From Acanthochlamys bracteata (taxonomy: Eukaryota > Streptophyta > Magnoliopsida > Pandanales > Velloziaceae): a DNA stretch of 64,000 nt. The number at the start of each line of letters is the position of its first letter. Positions within the stretch are counted from its first letter, which is position 1. The notes below the pieces were generated by a model that had not been told where the DNA came from, made no database searches, and was given only the letters and a program-made list of their open reading frames with translations. The stretch covers positions 2,854,501-2,918,500 of the forward strand of contig CM034132.1 in NCBI GenBank assembly GCA_019914995.1. The letters are read 5' to 3'. A program made the translations under genes and the position numbers. Positions 50,846 to 63,263 of the stretch are shown piece after piece.

Positions 50846-51812
50846 CCATACATCAGCTCCTCCAATCTCTAATGCAGAAAAAAGGTGGATATACTTCAGG
50901 ACTGATACTTGTTGACGAAACTTGCATAACCCTTCAATCAATACATCAGAAACCTTTTACATAGTCGTGGAGCAGAAAAGACCGAGATCTCTCTTAGAGA
51001 AGCCTAAAGAAAGTTGTATAGCCTTTCGCAAGAAACAATTGGATGAATCAAACCAAGACTTCATGAAAAGTACACATCATAGAAATATGGTATCACAAAT
51101 GTTCGTTCATCTACTTTCGTACTATTGATCGAGCTATGTTTGTATGCAGCTAGGTTTAGGTACCGTTTGGCAATACTTTTCAATAATTTTTTATTTATTA
51201 TTTTTTATAGATTTTTATAGTATTTTATAAAATTTTTAAAAATTTTTATAAAATACAAACTATTTTACATTATAAAATTTTATTATTCTTATTTTTTATT
51301 ATTTATGTAAAAACTTAATTCGTTTTTAAAAAATGTTTAAGATTTTTTATTTCAGAAAGATTTATATTTTATAAATATTTTCAAACATTTTCATTATAAT
51401 TATCTTTTGATTTTCCTTTGCTCCAAAGTTTTATTAGAGTCATTCACTTAGAACGCCGGGTTTTCTGAGGTTTCAACGGGATTCTGTTTATATACGAAAG
51501 AATGGATTAATTAAAAAAACATCAAGTGATACATTCAACGCCTGGACTAAATTAAAAACCAAAAATCTTATGATATTCTCAGATCTCAATGGTTGACGCT
51601 TTACAATTTACAAACAGGTTAGTATTATCTATGAAATAAATCATAAATGATTCACGACAGAAAAAATTCAAAAAATCCTCCATAATCTATTAACTGAAGG
51701 GTAAATTTGTCATTCAATCTAAAAACCCAGCCAAACACCTTGCAAGTTGCAACACTATTCTTCAATTTCTCCGCCCACTTTACGAACACAAACACAGCAG
51801 CAGAAACAGTTC
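50846..51812. other. Intergenic between TraB and EngB genes
   Basis: The first ~280 bp should hold the TraB 3' UTR. An AT-rich block at about 51160-51430 beginning 'GGTACCGTTTGGCAATAC' resembles the short AT-rich element family. The EngB upstream region follows without a clear known motif. Confidence 0.45.
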
Positions 51813-54708
51813 ATGGCGTTCCTTATCCAAATAAAACACCGTTCTCTTCCTCGCTTCTTCCTTTCATTTCCCTTCTCCGCCACCTCTCCAATTCCCTCCT
51901 TCTCTTCTCTCAAACCTCGCCATCAATCTTTCTCCACCATCACCGCCGCCGTCTCTTCTCTCGCCGCTCCGCCGCTCACCGTCGAACCAATCCTCTTCAA
52001 TCCACCCGTATTATCAGAACAGCAAGAACTGATAGTTAAATTTCCGGTAGACAAACTATTCTTCCCACCGGGCACGGAAATCTCGTCGTCGGATGGCGAT
52101 GATGGATTGAGAGTATTGAAGGGATCAAACATTGTAATTGGACCGTATGCGAGCGGGGTTGGTGGTGCGCAGGTGACGACTGCGGAGTTCGTGAAGAGTA
52201 GCGTAAGGCAGGAAGATTGTCCGTCCGATGGGCTTCCGGAGTTTGCCCTTGTTGGAAGGTCTAATGTTGGGAAATCATCACTTCTCAATTCAATTGTTCG
52301 CCGGAAGAAACTCGCACTTACGTCAAAAAAACCTGGTTGTTTTACGGACTTAGTTGGAATGTTTGTTGTTTCTCGTAGAAGGGTGAAAGGATTTTGTTTG
52401 AAGTAGTTGTTATGCTTAGTCGTAGAAGATGTTGTTAGTGTAAAGATGGAATGATATTGAATGCTAGTCGATTTAGAGATACATCCATGAAATTTCTATT
52501 CTAGTAAAATGTATGAGCAAGTTTGGAGAACAAATGTGTGCTTCTTTTCCTTTTGTGCATGTGTGGGAGTGTGGTGCGTGTGTTAGTTATTTGGCATTGA
52601 AAGATGTTGGTTGATAGCCTAGTTGGATGCCCACTATTGTGTATGTGGAGCTTTGTCTTTGACTTTTTCATTTCTACTGTTTTTTAAAAGCCAAGTTTTG
52701 TTGAGTTGTTTAACTGTATGCATGTTTTTATTAGAAAAGATTAGCTTGTTACCTAATTGTACCCTTTTTGATATAAACAGATGTATGAATTTGCTTTTAT
52801 TAGGTTGTTCTTAGGATATAATCTACTCATTACATCATGGTTGTTAGTTGTCAAATATAATGGAAAAAAAAGTGCAACGGCAATCATGATAGTGAGTTGC
52901 TGTGGTTAGACTCTTGATAGATAGTATTTTTGTTTGCAACCTTTTCAGAAACAATGAACTGTCTATTGCATAACAGTAGCTGGAAGTAAGCATAATGAAA
53001 GGCTAATTAGGCATTTCATCTTCTTTTTCAATTAAATCACATACATTTTATTGCAAATTTAAGAAATGGTAACTAATCATTTACATGTCTATGTGCAGGA
53101 AAAACACAATGTATCAATCATTTTAAGGTGAATGATAGCTGGTACCTGGTGGATTTACCTGGATATGGGTATGAGCATCAACTACATAGTAGGATTGCAT
53201 GCTTTGTCATGGATCCATTTTGGCCTATGTCCTTTCTTTTTTTTCCACTTCTCTTTATGAAGTTCATACACTAATATTTGGCATCTATATAGAGTGAAAC
53301 TTTAAATCCTTTTGCACTTCATTTGTCATGTTTGTTCTAACTTACATGAACTTGTGCTTTGCAGATATGCTGCTGCACCACACGAGGTTAGGACCAATTG
53401 GAGAGAATTCACTAAAGATTACTTCCTTCGTCGAGATACATTGGTCTCGGTTTTTCTCCTTGTAGATGCCAGTATCCCTGCAAAGAAGATTGATCTTGAA
53501 TACGCAAGCTGGCTGGGTCAAAACGAGGTGCGCCTATTATTGAATTGGAATGGCATTTTTGTTGTCATGAGTTGCCTCATTTCTTAAAATTTTCACTTTA
53601 TTCGTATTTAAGTAGATCCCTAGCTGAGGTTCTTTCAACATGTCGGACTGACGACAAACCTAATTGGATGGTTGCAACCTCTTGGAATTGCAAATGCACC
53701 AAGCAATCACTCTAAGAGCAAGTAAAAGGCAAGCAAACATAATCACAAGAGATATATAGTGGTTTGGCACTATGCCTACATCCACTTCTTACGACTAAAA
53801 TTGCCCCAACGTCCTATCACAACTACTAAGAGTTATAATCAAGCAAATGCGAAGCACAAAAGCTTCAACAAAGTCCACCCTATATGTGGAACTTCACCCA
53901 AAAGGGTCAATCCGAATCCTATGTTAGCTACGCTTCCTTTCAATGTGCTAAGGATAATATTCCACCTAGAAAAATGAAAATTAAAATCCAAACTCAAGCC
54001 CACTTTACAAAATAAAGTAAATAAGGCTAGATAGTGTACATCTTTGAGAAGTACAAGAATCGAAGGATCGTCAGATGTTTTGTGTTTGCTTTTAGTTTCG
54101 TTTTGCTTGGTTTTTTGGTGGTTGGTGTGCACAGCTTGCATTTCAGTAAGCTGTAATACACCTGTGAACTGTAACTTATTAGCTCAAAGTTGTTATCAAA
54201 TAAACAATTACCATTTCATGAATCTGTGTGTTTTTGACTTTGTTCTCTCATTACTTCTGTTCCAGTTGCACAAGATTGGTGGACTGTTAGTTATCGTGCA
54301 CTAGCTCTTGTATAGCTATTAATTCATTTTCATTACTGTAATTGCTACTTGTGGATAGTGTATCATATATTATAAAGACCTATATGGTATTACATGAAGT
54401 TAATTGTATGTCACTAATTCAATTCTATTATTCTCAAAAATCCATCAACTAATTGTCTGGCTATGATAAACTGATTTCTTCTATGCCAGATTCCGATGAC
54501 TTTGATATTTACGAAATGCGACAAAAGAAAGAAAAAGAAGACTGGGGGAAAGAGACCGGAAGAGAATGTTGAAGATTTTCAAGAGTTGATACGTGAGTTC
54601 TTCCAGTCAGCTCCACCTTGGATTATGACCAGCAGTGTTACCAACCAAGGCCGAGATGAAATCTTACTTCACATGGCTCAACTGAGAAATTACTGGCTCA
54701 AGCACTAA
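51813..54708 (+). CDS. EngB/YihA-type GTPase, organellar
   Basis: Complete 324-aa gene in four exons: 51813-52335, 53099-53168, 53365-53527 and 54490-54708 (975 nt). The first ~50 residues are Ser/Pro/Phe-rich with few acidic residues, a probable transit peptide. GTPase motifs: G1 GRSNVGKS (148-155), G3 DLPGYG (193-198), G4 TKCD (260-263) and a G5-like 'SSVT' near the end; 'GKTQCINHF' supplies the G2 Thr. It resembles Arabidopsis At2g22870 (EMB2001). Bacterial YihA/EngB helps assemble the large ribosomal subunit; the plant homologue is essential for embryo development and presumably does the same in plastids or mitochondria. The start was chosen at MAFLIQ, which precedes the transit-like stretch; an earlier in-frame Met would need upstream sequence of no similarity. 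Intron 3 holds repeat DNA. Confidence 0.93.
53690..54020. repeat. LTR-type repeat fragment in EngB intron 3
   Basis: Contains 'GTGGTTTGGCACTATGCCTA' and 'CATCCAC', a variant of the 'TACGTAGTTCGGCAA...GCCTACATTCAC' phrase inside the solo LTR at 55626-57627 and widely seen in dicot LTR retrotransposons as I recall. I could not define its ends or target duplications. Confidence 0.45.
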
Positions 54709-55620
54709 AGAAATGGAACTTCCTGTTAAGAATGATACTTGAATCAAAGCAACCCTCCTATGAGATTACAGACATCCTGCATTCGTGTCTGATGGATACC
54801 AGGATATAAACCAGAAGAAGTTGCTGCTGTGAATTGTTAGGTACTTCGTGATTGTATCTACCTTGTAGTTCTGTGTCTTAAATTTTTGAAGGGTCTGTAT
54901 ATTAGCTGACACTACATAGTTAACAGTGTTTGTACAGAGATCAAACGTAAATTTGTTACACAAAATCATTCTTCTAGATGTAATTGTTGTCATTCTGAAG
55001 TTAATGATTTCAGTTATTGATTTGTGGTTTGTATCAGATGGTACAGAAGAACTATTTGTAGCTTGAGGTGTTACGTGAAAGCTTGCGACTGAGGAGAAAG
55101 ATAATTCCCTCATTGCCAAAACAATTTTCTTTAATGATTTGTTATTTAATTTCCGCACAAAGACCCGTTAGGAGACCACTTTTGTTTTTGGTTTCTGGAT
55201 TCGTTGCAAGAGTTTCTAATACGTATACACAATTTTGAATGCAAAGTCTTAAAAACCACAACTAGAAGTATCTCCAAACGTGTTCTTACTTGTTTAGCCA
55301 AGCCAATAATTAATGAGAAGGTATTAACAAACTACCATGCATCTCCTTTTCTCTTTTTTCTGGAGAATCTGTTGAACATCAAGTAATTGCTTTTCCTGCA
55401 AAATGTTGGCTTGTTTCTGGGTTTCGGAATAACCGGAGATGCAGATTAATACCCACAGAGATTAATCATCATTTATTTCCTAAGGTACAAATTCCCCTGA
55501 GCGCCAAGCTTACAAATCGTGCACCACACTGCCAAACGGTCGGGTCATACTATCATGGGTGTGGAGAGCCAAGAAGCTTCTCCTTTTCTTATCCAAAATC
55601 TATAATTTCCAAGAATGTTG
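54709..55620. other. EngB 3' side and intergenic DNA
   Basis: Should contain the EngB 3' UTR (first few hundred bases). No further gene or repeat recognised before the solo LTR at 55626. Confidence 0.45.
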
Positions 55621-55625
55621 GTACA

Positions 55626-57627
55626 TGTTGAATCTCCTGCAAGATCAACTCAAACGGGAAGGAGTGAATTGAGTTGATAAATAAAAAAATTTTGTAAAAG
55701 AAATATTATTACAGACAATAGGTTTGCAGCCGGCTATGAGTAAGTTTGTATCCTGCAGACAGAGAGGGTTAGAGTATATAGCGATAAGTAAAAAAAAGAG
55801 CACTAAAAATATTTTACGTAGTTCGGCAAACCTTTTTGCCTACATTCACGGGTGCTCTATCATAAGAGTTAAAACTTCACTAAACTTTTAATAAGCTACA
55901 CATACACCAAGAGCAAAGTGCTTCGCCAAGCACACTTACTCTTAAAGAGTTTCTTCACCAAGACAATCCGTCATAGTCTACTGGACACCACTGTCATGTG
56001 CTAACTATATTACAAAGTTTAAAAACTTTTACCAAACTCCAACCGAGCTTCTTTACCAAGTGCACCAAGCACTTCTATCACAAGTTTACAAAGAAAGCTA
56101 AAAAAGTAAGGTTAGGTACAAGATTAAAGTAAATAAATGAACTTAAAGTTTTCTGTTGAGATAATCAAACTTGTAGCTGCTGAAAATGATACTCTGTAAG
56201 TGATTGGCAGCAATATGAGTTTTTTTACTTGAGAAATTGAGTCGATGTAGTGCAAGTTTATATTTGAATTTTTTGCTCGTTATCTCCTCTATCTCTCTGT
56301 CTCTGTGCTTCTTATAAAATTTTCTGTTCTTGCAGATAGGTGGTTCTTCCCGTTAGAAAAATATTCGTTGGTTTGTAGTGACAGATTTCTAAGGTAGAGA
56401 TGAAGATTGTGTTCAGTGGTCAATCAACTGCCTCAAAATTTTTTTTGGCTAAACTGGTGCAAGTCTTTCATCAGCATTAAATGCACTGAAGAAATCAATT
56501 CAAAAACTCCCGCCTACAGTTTTGAGTTGTTTCAGCTGAGTTGTATTTTTCAAATTTCTCTAGTTGAGTTGGCTTCTCTTGATTTGCTGTTTTTTTGCTA
56601 TGTTGACTGCTTCAAGTGAGGTGGACTCCAATAGCGTAACTCTGCAGTCTCTGTTTCATTGCTTCCTACTGTGTTTAGTGAGTTTTCATTGCCATCTACC
56701 AAACTTTATACTTGAACTTATTTTTCAATAATATGGTGGCTCAATATAGCTCAGTTCTGTGATAGTAACAAGATAGTAGATTTGTTGAATGATATCACCT
56801 TGTAATTAAATTCGTGATTTCTTTTTGGAGGAAAATCGAAATCTGCATGTTGAACCATCTCTGCATTGTCAGCAAGACATGATTCTGATGATACATTGCA
56901 CTATATTCTTTGTCTTCTCTTGTTGTGATTTTTCATGATTGTTAATATGAACTTTTAGCTGATATGTTACTCAGTAAGTCTTCAAGATTTTGCTTCAAAT
57001 GGATCACGAATTCTTGATTGAATTACATCTGAAAAGTTATTCCATCAATGTCTGATTCTGCTCCATGTTTACTGAGTTTTCATCTATCATTCCACGATTT
57101 TTTCAAGTTTATGTTGATCATCATTTGATGTGTTATTCGGTCAATCTTATAGTGTGCATGTTAGTCTGTCTCTAATGAAAAGTTGAAGTTCAAATGGAAT
57201 CAGCATCATGCTTGAAATTATTTCTGAAGAGTGAATGATTATTACGACTTTCGGATTCTTCTCTGTCCAGCGAGCAGCAGCAAAGTAGCTGGTTATCAAG
57301 TCCTCTATATTCTGTTCTTCTTTGTCGGCGATACTCTATTTTCTGCTCTTCTCTGTTCGAGATGCTCTGTTGCGATTCTCTGTTTTATGCATGTAGCAGC
57401 AATTAGACAGCTGGCTGCTTAGTGGCTGAGAGATCCATGTTCTGTATGCTATAAAAGAAATCTTATACAATCAGTAGCTAAGAAGCTGGCTTGTTGTTTG
57501 CTGAATATTAGATAGACCTATTTCATAAATTTCTGCAGAACTTGATTCCAATCATTAGTTCATCCTAATCCATAGATTATAATTCTTAATCATTGTTATC
57601 ATTAAAATCAATCTTGGAGTTCCAACA
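55626..57627. mobile_element. Solo LTR (2.0 kb) with target-site duplication
   Basis: Begins TGTTG and ends CAACA (an inverted 5-bp terminus) and is flanked on both sides by GTACA (55621-55625 and 57628-57632), a perfect 5-bp target duplication. It has no polymerase coding capacity. It contains the 'TACGTAGTTCGGCAAACC' and 'GCCTACATTCACGGG' phrases (about 55815-55853) found in dicot retrotransposon LTRs. A single long terminal repeat between duplications is the product of recombination between the two LTRs of one insertion. Strand is not settled because the termini are symmetrical. Confidence 0.8.
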
Positions 57628-57784
57628 GTACATTTCGGAAACTTTGAAGCAAGTAACTACAGCCATCAAACACCCTACAGAAGTTGCAAAACTCCTATAA
57701 ATAGAGCGAGAAGTTGCATAATGCAATACAACTTAATGCAGCAACACCAAGGGAAGCAGAACTGGTCATAGACAGCACTTACTG

Positions 57785-58940
57785 ATAACTTAATGACTTC
57801 ACTCTTCCATCTTTCTGAATACCATCAGATGAACAAATGCTGCTGCTCATGTCAACTCCATCAGGTCTAAGAGCATCAAGCACTTCACAAACATTGTTGG
57901 CAAGCAGACCTCCAGCTAATACCCATCCTTATTTGCTTTTTATAGATGACATTTTGAATTTCTGACAATCGAATCCTTTTGTCACTGCATATATAGAAGA
58001 AAAACGCATTAAAACGCCTAATATCAGAAGGGCGGTTCTACAATCAAAACAAGAGGTATATATAACAAGTGGAACAAAGACATCCTCTGTCGGCAACAAT
58101 TGTTTGTCCCAACCAACAGATACCTGCTTCATACAGACAAACCTCCTTTTCTTTAAAAAGCATACAGGCAGTTTCAGAGACGGTTGTATTTAAAGAGGTA
58201 GAACCTAGGCCTGGATGATGTTTTTATAGAAAGCAGTATATGCCATCATATATTCATATACATCTTATTAACACTTACCACGATTCCTACATTGAAATGA
58301 GATGACAGGGACTAGAGTCGCTTCTGGCTGTTAAATATAAGGAGAACACTAGAAGCATGACATAAGTAATGACAAATTAGGATAAAGATAGACAGGAGCT
58401 TTCTCCTACATGCCAACTTTAGCACTATCCACCCGCAGTCAATCAACTAAGATTCCTCCTGACTAATGCAATTGAGGAGGTTTCCACTTTCTCGGCATGA
58501 AGAATTTATATGTCCCAATTTTGCTTCACCAAATTTGGGAGCCCTACACGAGAACCATCACCATGAAGCTGCAGAACCACTTATGATAAAAACTTCAAAT
58601 AGGCAACGATGGTGGAAGAGGATGAACAGAGAGGAATATCAGAATTTGGAATACCTGCGCAAACTCGAGATCACAAGAATCAGCAACTTGTAATATTGTG
58701 TGCACATCATCGTCAATAAATACGCCAAGAGGTTCAGCTCCATTATATTGTGCTACTTGCGCTATATTTCTTTTGCCACTGACATTTATATAGAGCGCTT
58801 TGAGTTGGGCCAAAGAATAATGCCAACGTGTTTACACCGGCCTCAGTTACCATCTTCACATCTTGAGCAGAAGGATTTCCACACTTTAACTATAGGGTGG
58901 ACCCTTTGATGATCTTGTTTCAGTGGAGGGCATTCTATAG
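57785..58940 (-). pseudogene. Phosphoribosylanthranilate isomerase (PAI) pseudogene
   Basis: Minus-strand blocks follow plant PAI in order. Near 58890-58660: 'VCGNPSAQDVKMVTEAG', 'GIILWPNSKRSI', 'VAKEI', then 'QYNGAEPLGVFIDDDVHTIL' and 'VADSCDLEFAQ', ending at a GT donor. Near 58560-58400: 'LHGDGSRVGLPNLVK', 'ILHAEK', 'GNLLN' and 'VDSAKVGM'. Near 57930-57785: 'GWVLAGGLLANNVCEVLDAL', then 'RPDGVDMSSSICSSDGIQKD'. Frame changes split the first block, stops occur in the first and second, and the part between the second and third blocks is not recognisable. Kept exon borders show it arose from a DNA-level copy, not a reverse-transcribed mRNA. PAI catalyses the third step of tryptophan synthesis in plastids; this copy should be inactive. 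Confidence 0.85.
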
Positions 58941-60355
58941 CTCTGATTGTCTAGGCCCTAGCTACAGTGTTACAGAATATGTCTCTTGACTGTAAATGTA
59001 GACCTGCAGAGAACTCCAAGTTCGACTAAAGAAGCAATCAAGGTCACGTAGAGCATGGCAATGAAGCAAATGCGCAAACACGAAAACGCGTATCATAAGT
59101 CAAAATATTATAACGCTTTCATCTGAATGAGATTCAGTACATTATCTTACGTGAATTATATCTGATACATGCTATCGATACAAGAATTAATTCATGAATT
59201 CGTCTAAGTAAGAAGCATTGCAATGTAAACATAGCTTGCACGGAAGCAAGATGATGCAATTATCTCTTGTTGTCTTCCAAAACATAAATTGGAAGGTTAT
59301 TTGAAACAACCATTCAACTCCCGTAAAAACTGGTTCTCATAATAGTAAACAAGTTATGACCAACTTCCTTCCATTTCCTCGTCTATGCTTTCATGCTAGT
59401 TATCGTAAAAATTCGCCTGTAATTAATTCTAAACTGATCTAATCGTTCATGGAGTTTTCAATGACAACAAAAGATTCCTCTTCAAAATCATCAAGTGAAC
59501 AGAAGAATAATTTGAATAGGCTGGCTGCCGAACACTTACATCTGTCAGGAATAGAAAGCAGTCGTGGAGGAATGCCTTTTATACTCCTCGATACCATTAC
59601 TAAGCAGAACACGATAACAATATTAGAAATCCAAGTGCTGGTATTATGGCTTCAGTCTCTTCAGTGTTTGTGCAGCATTTCGTCGAACACCTTCTCTACG
59701 TTCTAAAGCGTGCCAAGCAAGCAGTCATGGTCTTCACTTGGTTGGTTGAACCGGATAGCAAAATCTGGCTCGTTTTAATAAACCACAAACACGTCAAATC
59801 TTTCATTAAACTCCTGAAATTATATCGTTGGAATCCCAAGAATTTTGATTATAAAAATGATTACAAATTGTACTTATGAATTAGGATGAACTAATACTTT
59901 GACTAATAAATTATAAAGATCCTCACAATATACATATTCGGACTGATAGCAAACTACACAATGACTTTATCTACATATAGCCGTTTTATATGGCCAGCTA
60001 CATCTAGAAGGCATTTTTCATCTAGTAGGAGATTGCAGAATCGGTTAAGTAAAACAGAATATAACAGAGGATCCCCACAAAAAGTATCCGACTACTTTGT
60101 TGCTAGTTGTCATCGAGATAATATGCACGGTCGTGATTATCATGGCACTTTTGAAACGATTTTAAGTATGATGCTGACTCCATTTAACCCGAGCTTTGAT
60201 AAAATATTCTAGTAGCCTTTATCACGTGCTTACAATCTCTTTTGTTGTGAATTTGATCAATTCTTAATGTGAACTTTTGTTGGTAAGATGGTCTAACTCT
60301 GATCAAAGCTCGGATGAAATAGAGTCAGTATCATACTTACAGTCGTTTCAGAAGC
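58941..60355. other. Intergenic DNA, no gene recognised
   Basis: Several short open frames exist (59449-59706, 59646-59879, 59961-60212), without recognisable domains or splice logic. The region could include the lost upstream part of the PAI relic, but I cannot show that. Confidence 0.4.
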
Positions 60356-60904
60356 GGGGGCGGCAATATCCGACCTGCGAATCCGATCTAAAATTGACCC
60401 CAAAAAGTTAGATTCGGGTCAAATTTTAGACGAATTTGGGTCAATTTCGGATTGATCCGAAATTTTAAATAATTTCGAGTCAAATTTTGATTGATTCAAA
60501 ATTGATCCGTTTAACTATTATATAATAAATATTACTTAACAATTAAAACATAATAGCACAAATTTTGAATTTAATATATATATATATATTTCTTAATTTA
60601 TTCTAATTTAACTAATTTTTATTTAATTTATAAATTTTATCGAAATTAGTAATTTTTATTTTAGATATATCATAATTAATAATTTTTATATACTATTGTT
60701 AGAAATTAATATTTATAATTTTTATTTAATAATATTATTTATTAAATGAGTCGATCAGAATTTGATCAGATTATTAATAGATTGAATTATTTGTTGACAA
60801 TTTTGATCCATATAAATAAATAAATTTTATTATGATTGAATAAATTTTGATCCAATTATTATATAATTCGATCCGAAATCGATACATATCCGAATTGCCA
60901 CCCT
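60356..60904. mobile_element. Non-autonomous DNA element, GGCAAT-ended
   Basis: The left end GGGGGCGGCAATATCCGACC and the reverse complement of the right end (GGGTGGCAATTCGGATATG) agree in GG-YGGCAAT. Internal phrases ('TTGATCAGATTATTAATAG', 'AAATGAGTCGATCAGAATTT') are shared with 13394-14277 and 15215-16012. A (TA)n run lies at about 60570-60588. No coding capacity and no clear target duplication. Confidence 0.55.
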
Positions 60905-63176
60905 AACAAAATCATATTTTGCTGATAGTCTAGAAATTGTGTTCAACTTTTAGATTTTGATTTTTTAGAAAAAAACCATGATTCAATTACATGAAAATAT
61001 TATATATAAGTAATCCACTTGTCTTGCTATAATATTATATTATAAAATTGAGTTACATTAAATCATCACACCAAATAATAAAAGTACATGTACCTGATAA
61101 GAGAGAAGATATTACAAAAATGATGATAGTTTTCAAGAAAAAGATTTAAGTCATCATCCATTGCATGTCATCAGAGTACATCATGTCAAACTATCAAGGT
61201 GATGATCAAGTTCGTTTGTGCAACATACATTTACTAATGACAAAATTACATAATGCAGAAAGTTGAAAAATAAAGTTCGCCTGAAGCCGGACAAAAGCTT
61301 GATACTCAGCTGGAATAAAACCAATCGGATCAACAAATTCAGCAACAAATAAAATAAAATTCGACCAAACCTCATTACAGCCTTTCAAATTTGTATCATC
61401 ATTTCACTTGGTGGCACACCACAGAAGGAGAAAATTACAAGTGAGTAAGAGAAACAAGAGTGAGCAGGAAAATTAAATGCCAAGATTTACATTTATCGCT
61501 GCAAGACCAAATTAAAGCCATAGTGAGATAAACTTAATACTGAGAGGTGATATAGCTGCAGACTTGCAAAAAATTTCACAAAAGATAGCTCACATTCTAA
61601 CCGTTGAAGACCTGGGGATGTCACTTGGACAAGAGCAGCGAGTAGACACTACAATATTACCATTACGAGGAAGCTAACAGGAGAATCCAAACCATTTGAA
61701 GATAAAAAAATTTCTGAGCTGAAGAAAAGAAAGATATAAGAAGAAGGAGCCGCAACGAACACAAGCAGCAGATGAGTGAGAAAAAAAAACAGTTCACAAC
61801 AAAAATATTATGAGGCAGGAAAGCTAACACTACTACTCGCCACTGTAAAGCCAAAATCTGCTTTTTTTTTCTCTTTTTGTGATCTCACACATTATTTTCA
61901 CTGAGCTTGACTCAAATTTTGTGAGAAATGTCATGTGCTGTAAACTAGAGTTGTAAGAAAAGTCAATAAACAAACAACTTGTGAGTGCAGGTGGCAATCG
62001 TTGAGATTTTTGACTAAACTTTCTCGATTATCACTGATCTCGTAAGGAAGCTACTGTTATACTGCCGGAGAGACTTAGTAAGCGTTTTGATAGTACTTAT
62101 GAAATAAAATTTTTTTAAGATAAAAAATATTTTTTTTTTTTTGAAAAATAAATTTTTTTTTTAATTTTTAAAAAAATAATAAAAATATGCAATAAAAAGA
62201 TCTTATTTTATAGAATTTTTCTACATTATTTAAATTTTTTAATAAATTTTTTAAATACTTATAAAATATGTATTAAAAAATATAAAATAAAAAAAAAATT
62301 AAAAAACTGCTTATGATAAACAGTTTCAAACAGCCTCTTAGAGAGTTTTAGAAGGTATGCGTTGGTTGGTCTCGAGAAGAAAACCAGCGAGATAAGAGTG
62401 CATGATTAAATATATTGCATTAGAGTTGTAGCTATTTTAAAAGATTAGTAAATTTCATATTTGACAAAAAAATTGACCGTAAATGTACATTTAAAAATTT
62501 GTCAAATTATGTAAAATTTGTGTGTTTATGTGGTGAATGTCTTTGCTACTTATCTTACATTTGAATTGCATTACAAATTCTAAAAAAAATTTTTATATGC
62601 AATATATAGTTGCGTTTCAACGGATATTACACTGCTATTATTATCAAATTTATTATCGTGCAGCAAATATTTCTCTATATTTGAGATATAACCACAATAT
62701 AGTCGGTTATATTGCTACTATATGTAGAAACCATTATATCTAAAATTGTTTGTTACAAATTCATTTTTTCTTTTCTGACTTGGTTGTGTAGATTTGTTTA
62801 ATAATTTTTTTAGAAACAAATCTAAAAAGTATTATAAAATTGCTCTTAGAAAAGATATTTTTAATAAAAAGCTGTTTTAGTGAATTTTTCGAATAATGTC
62901 TTATATTTTAACTTAAAACAATAACATATTGAATAAATTTTCACGTATAATTTATTTATATATTATATTTATTTTTAATATTATAAAAAAAATTCAAAAA
63001 CAAAAGGCCGAAAAGGAAATAAAATAAGGAGTTATCAGCACGGTCTTAAAAGTTAAAAACTTAAAACAGCCCCTCAAAGTTTCGCGTGTCCTCTGTCCTG
63101 CACGCTCTTTGGGTTACAATTTTACAATTAATTCCACAAGTAAGTTGTTTATTTCTAATAACACCCCGAATTCATA
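60905..63176. other. Intergenic AT-rich DNA
   Basis: No gene recognised. 61181-61900 is somewhat more balanced in base composition but its open frames look random. An AT-rich element lies at 62071-62341. The last ~200 bp form the helicase promoter side. Confidence 0.45.
62071..62341. mobile_element. Short AT-rich MITE-like element
   Basis: Left end about 'AGAGACTTAGTAAGCGTTTTG', right end reading in reverse complement 'CTAAGAGGCTGTTTGAAACTG', giving imperfect inverted termini. The interior matches 39996-40254 in long phrases, for example 'TTAATAAATTTTTTAAATA' and 'TATAAAATATGTATT'. Boundaries are approximate. Confidence 0.5.
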
Positions 63177-63178
63177 GC

Positions 63179-63186
63179 GCGGGAAA
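63179..63186 (-). promoter_or_regulatory. E2F-binding site upstream of helicase gene
   Basis: GCGGGAAA on the plus strand is TTTCCCGC in reverse, a perfect E2F consensus, about 80 bp before the helicase ATG. In plants such sites drive G1/S genes for DNA replication and repair. Confidence 0.6.
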
Positions 63187-63263
63187 ACGAAAACGCGATA
63201 GATACATTAATATAAAATCCCACAGTAGCTGTAGAAATCAATCGCAGGAAAGAGCCAAAGAAA

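Noticed and set aside
59449..60212. Three short plus-strand frames between the PAI relic and the GGCAAT element
   Set aside because: No similarity recognised on either strand; lengths expected by chance.
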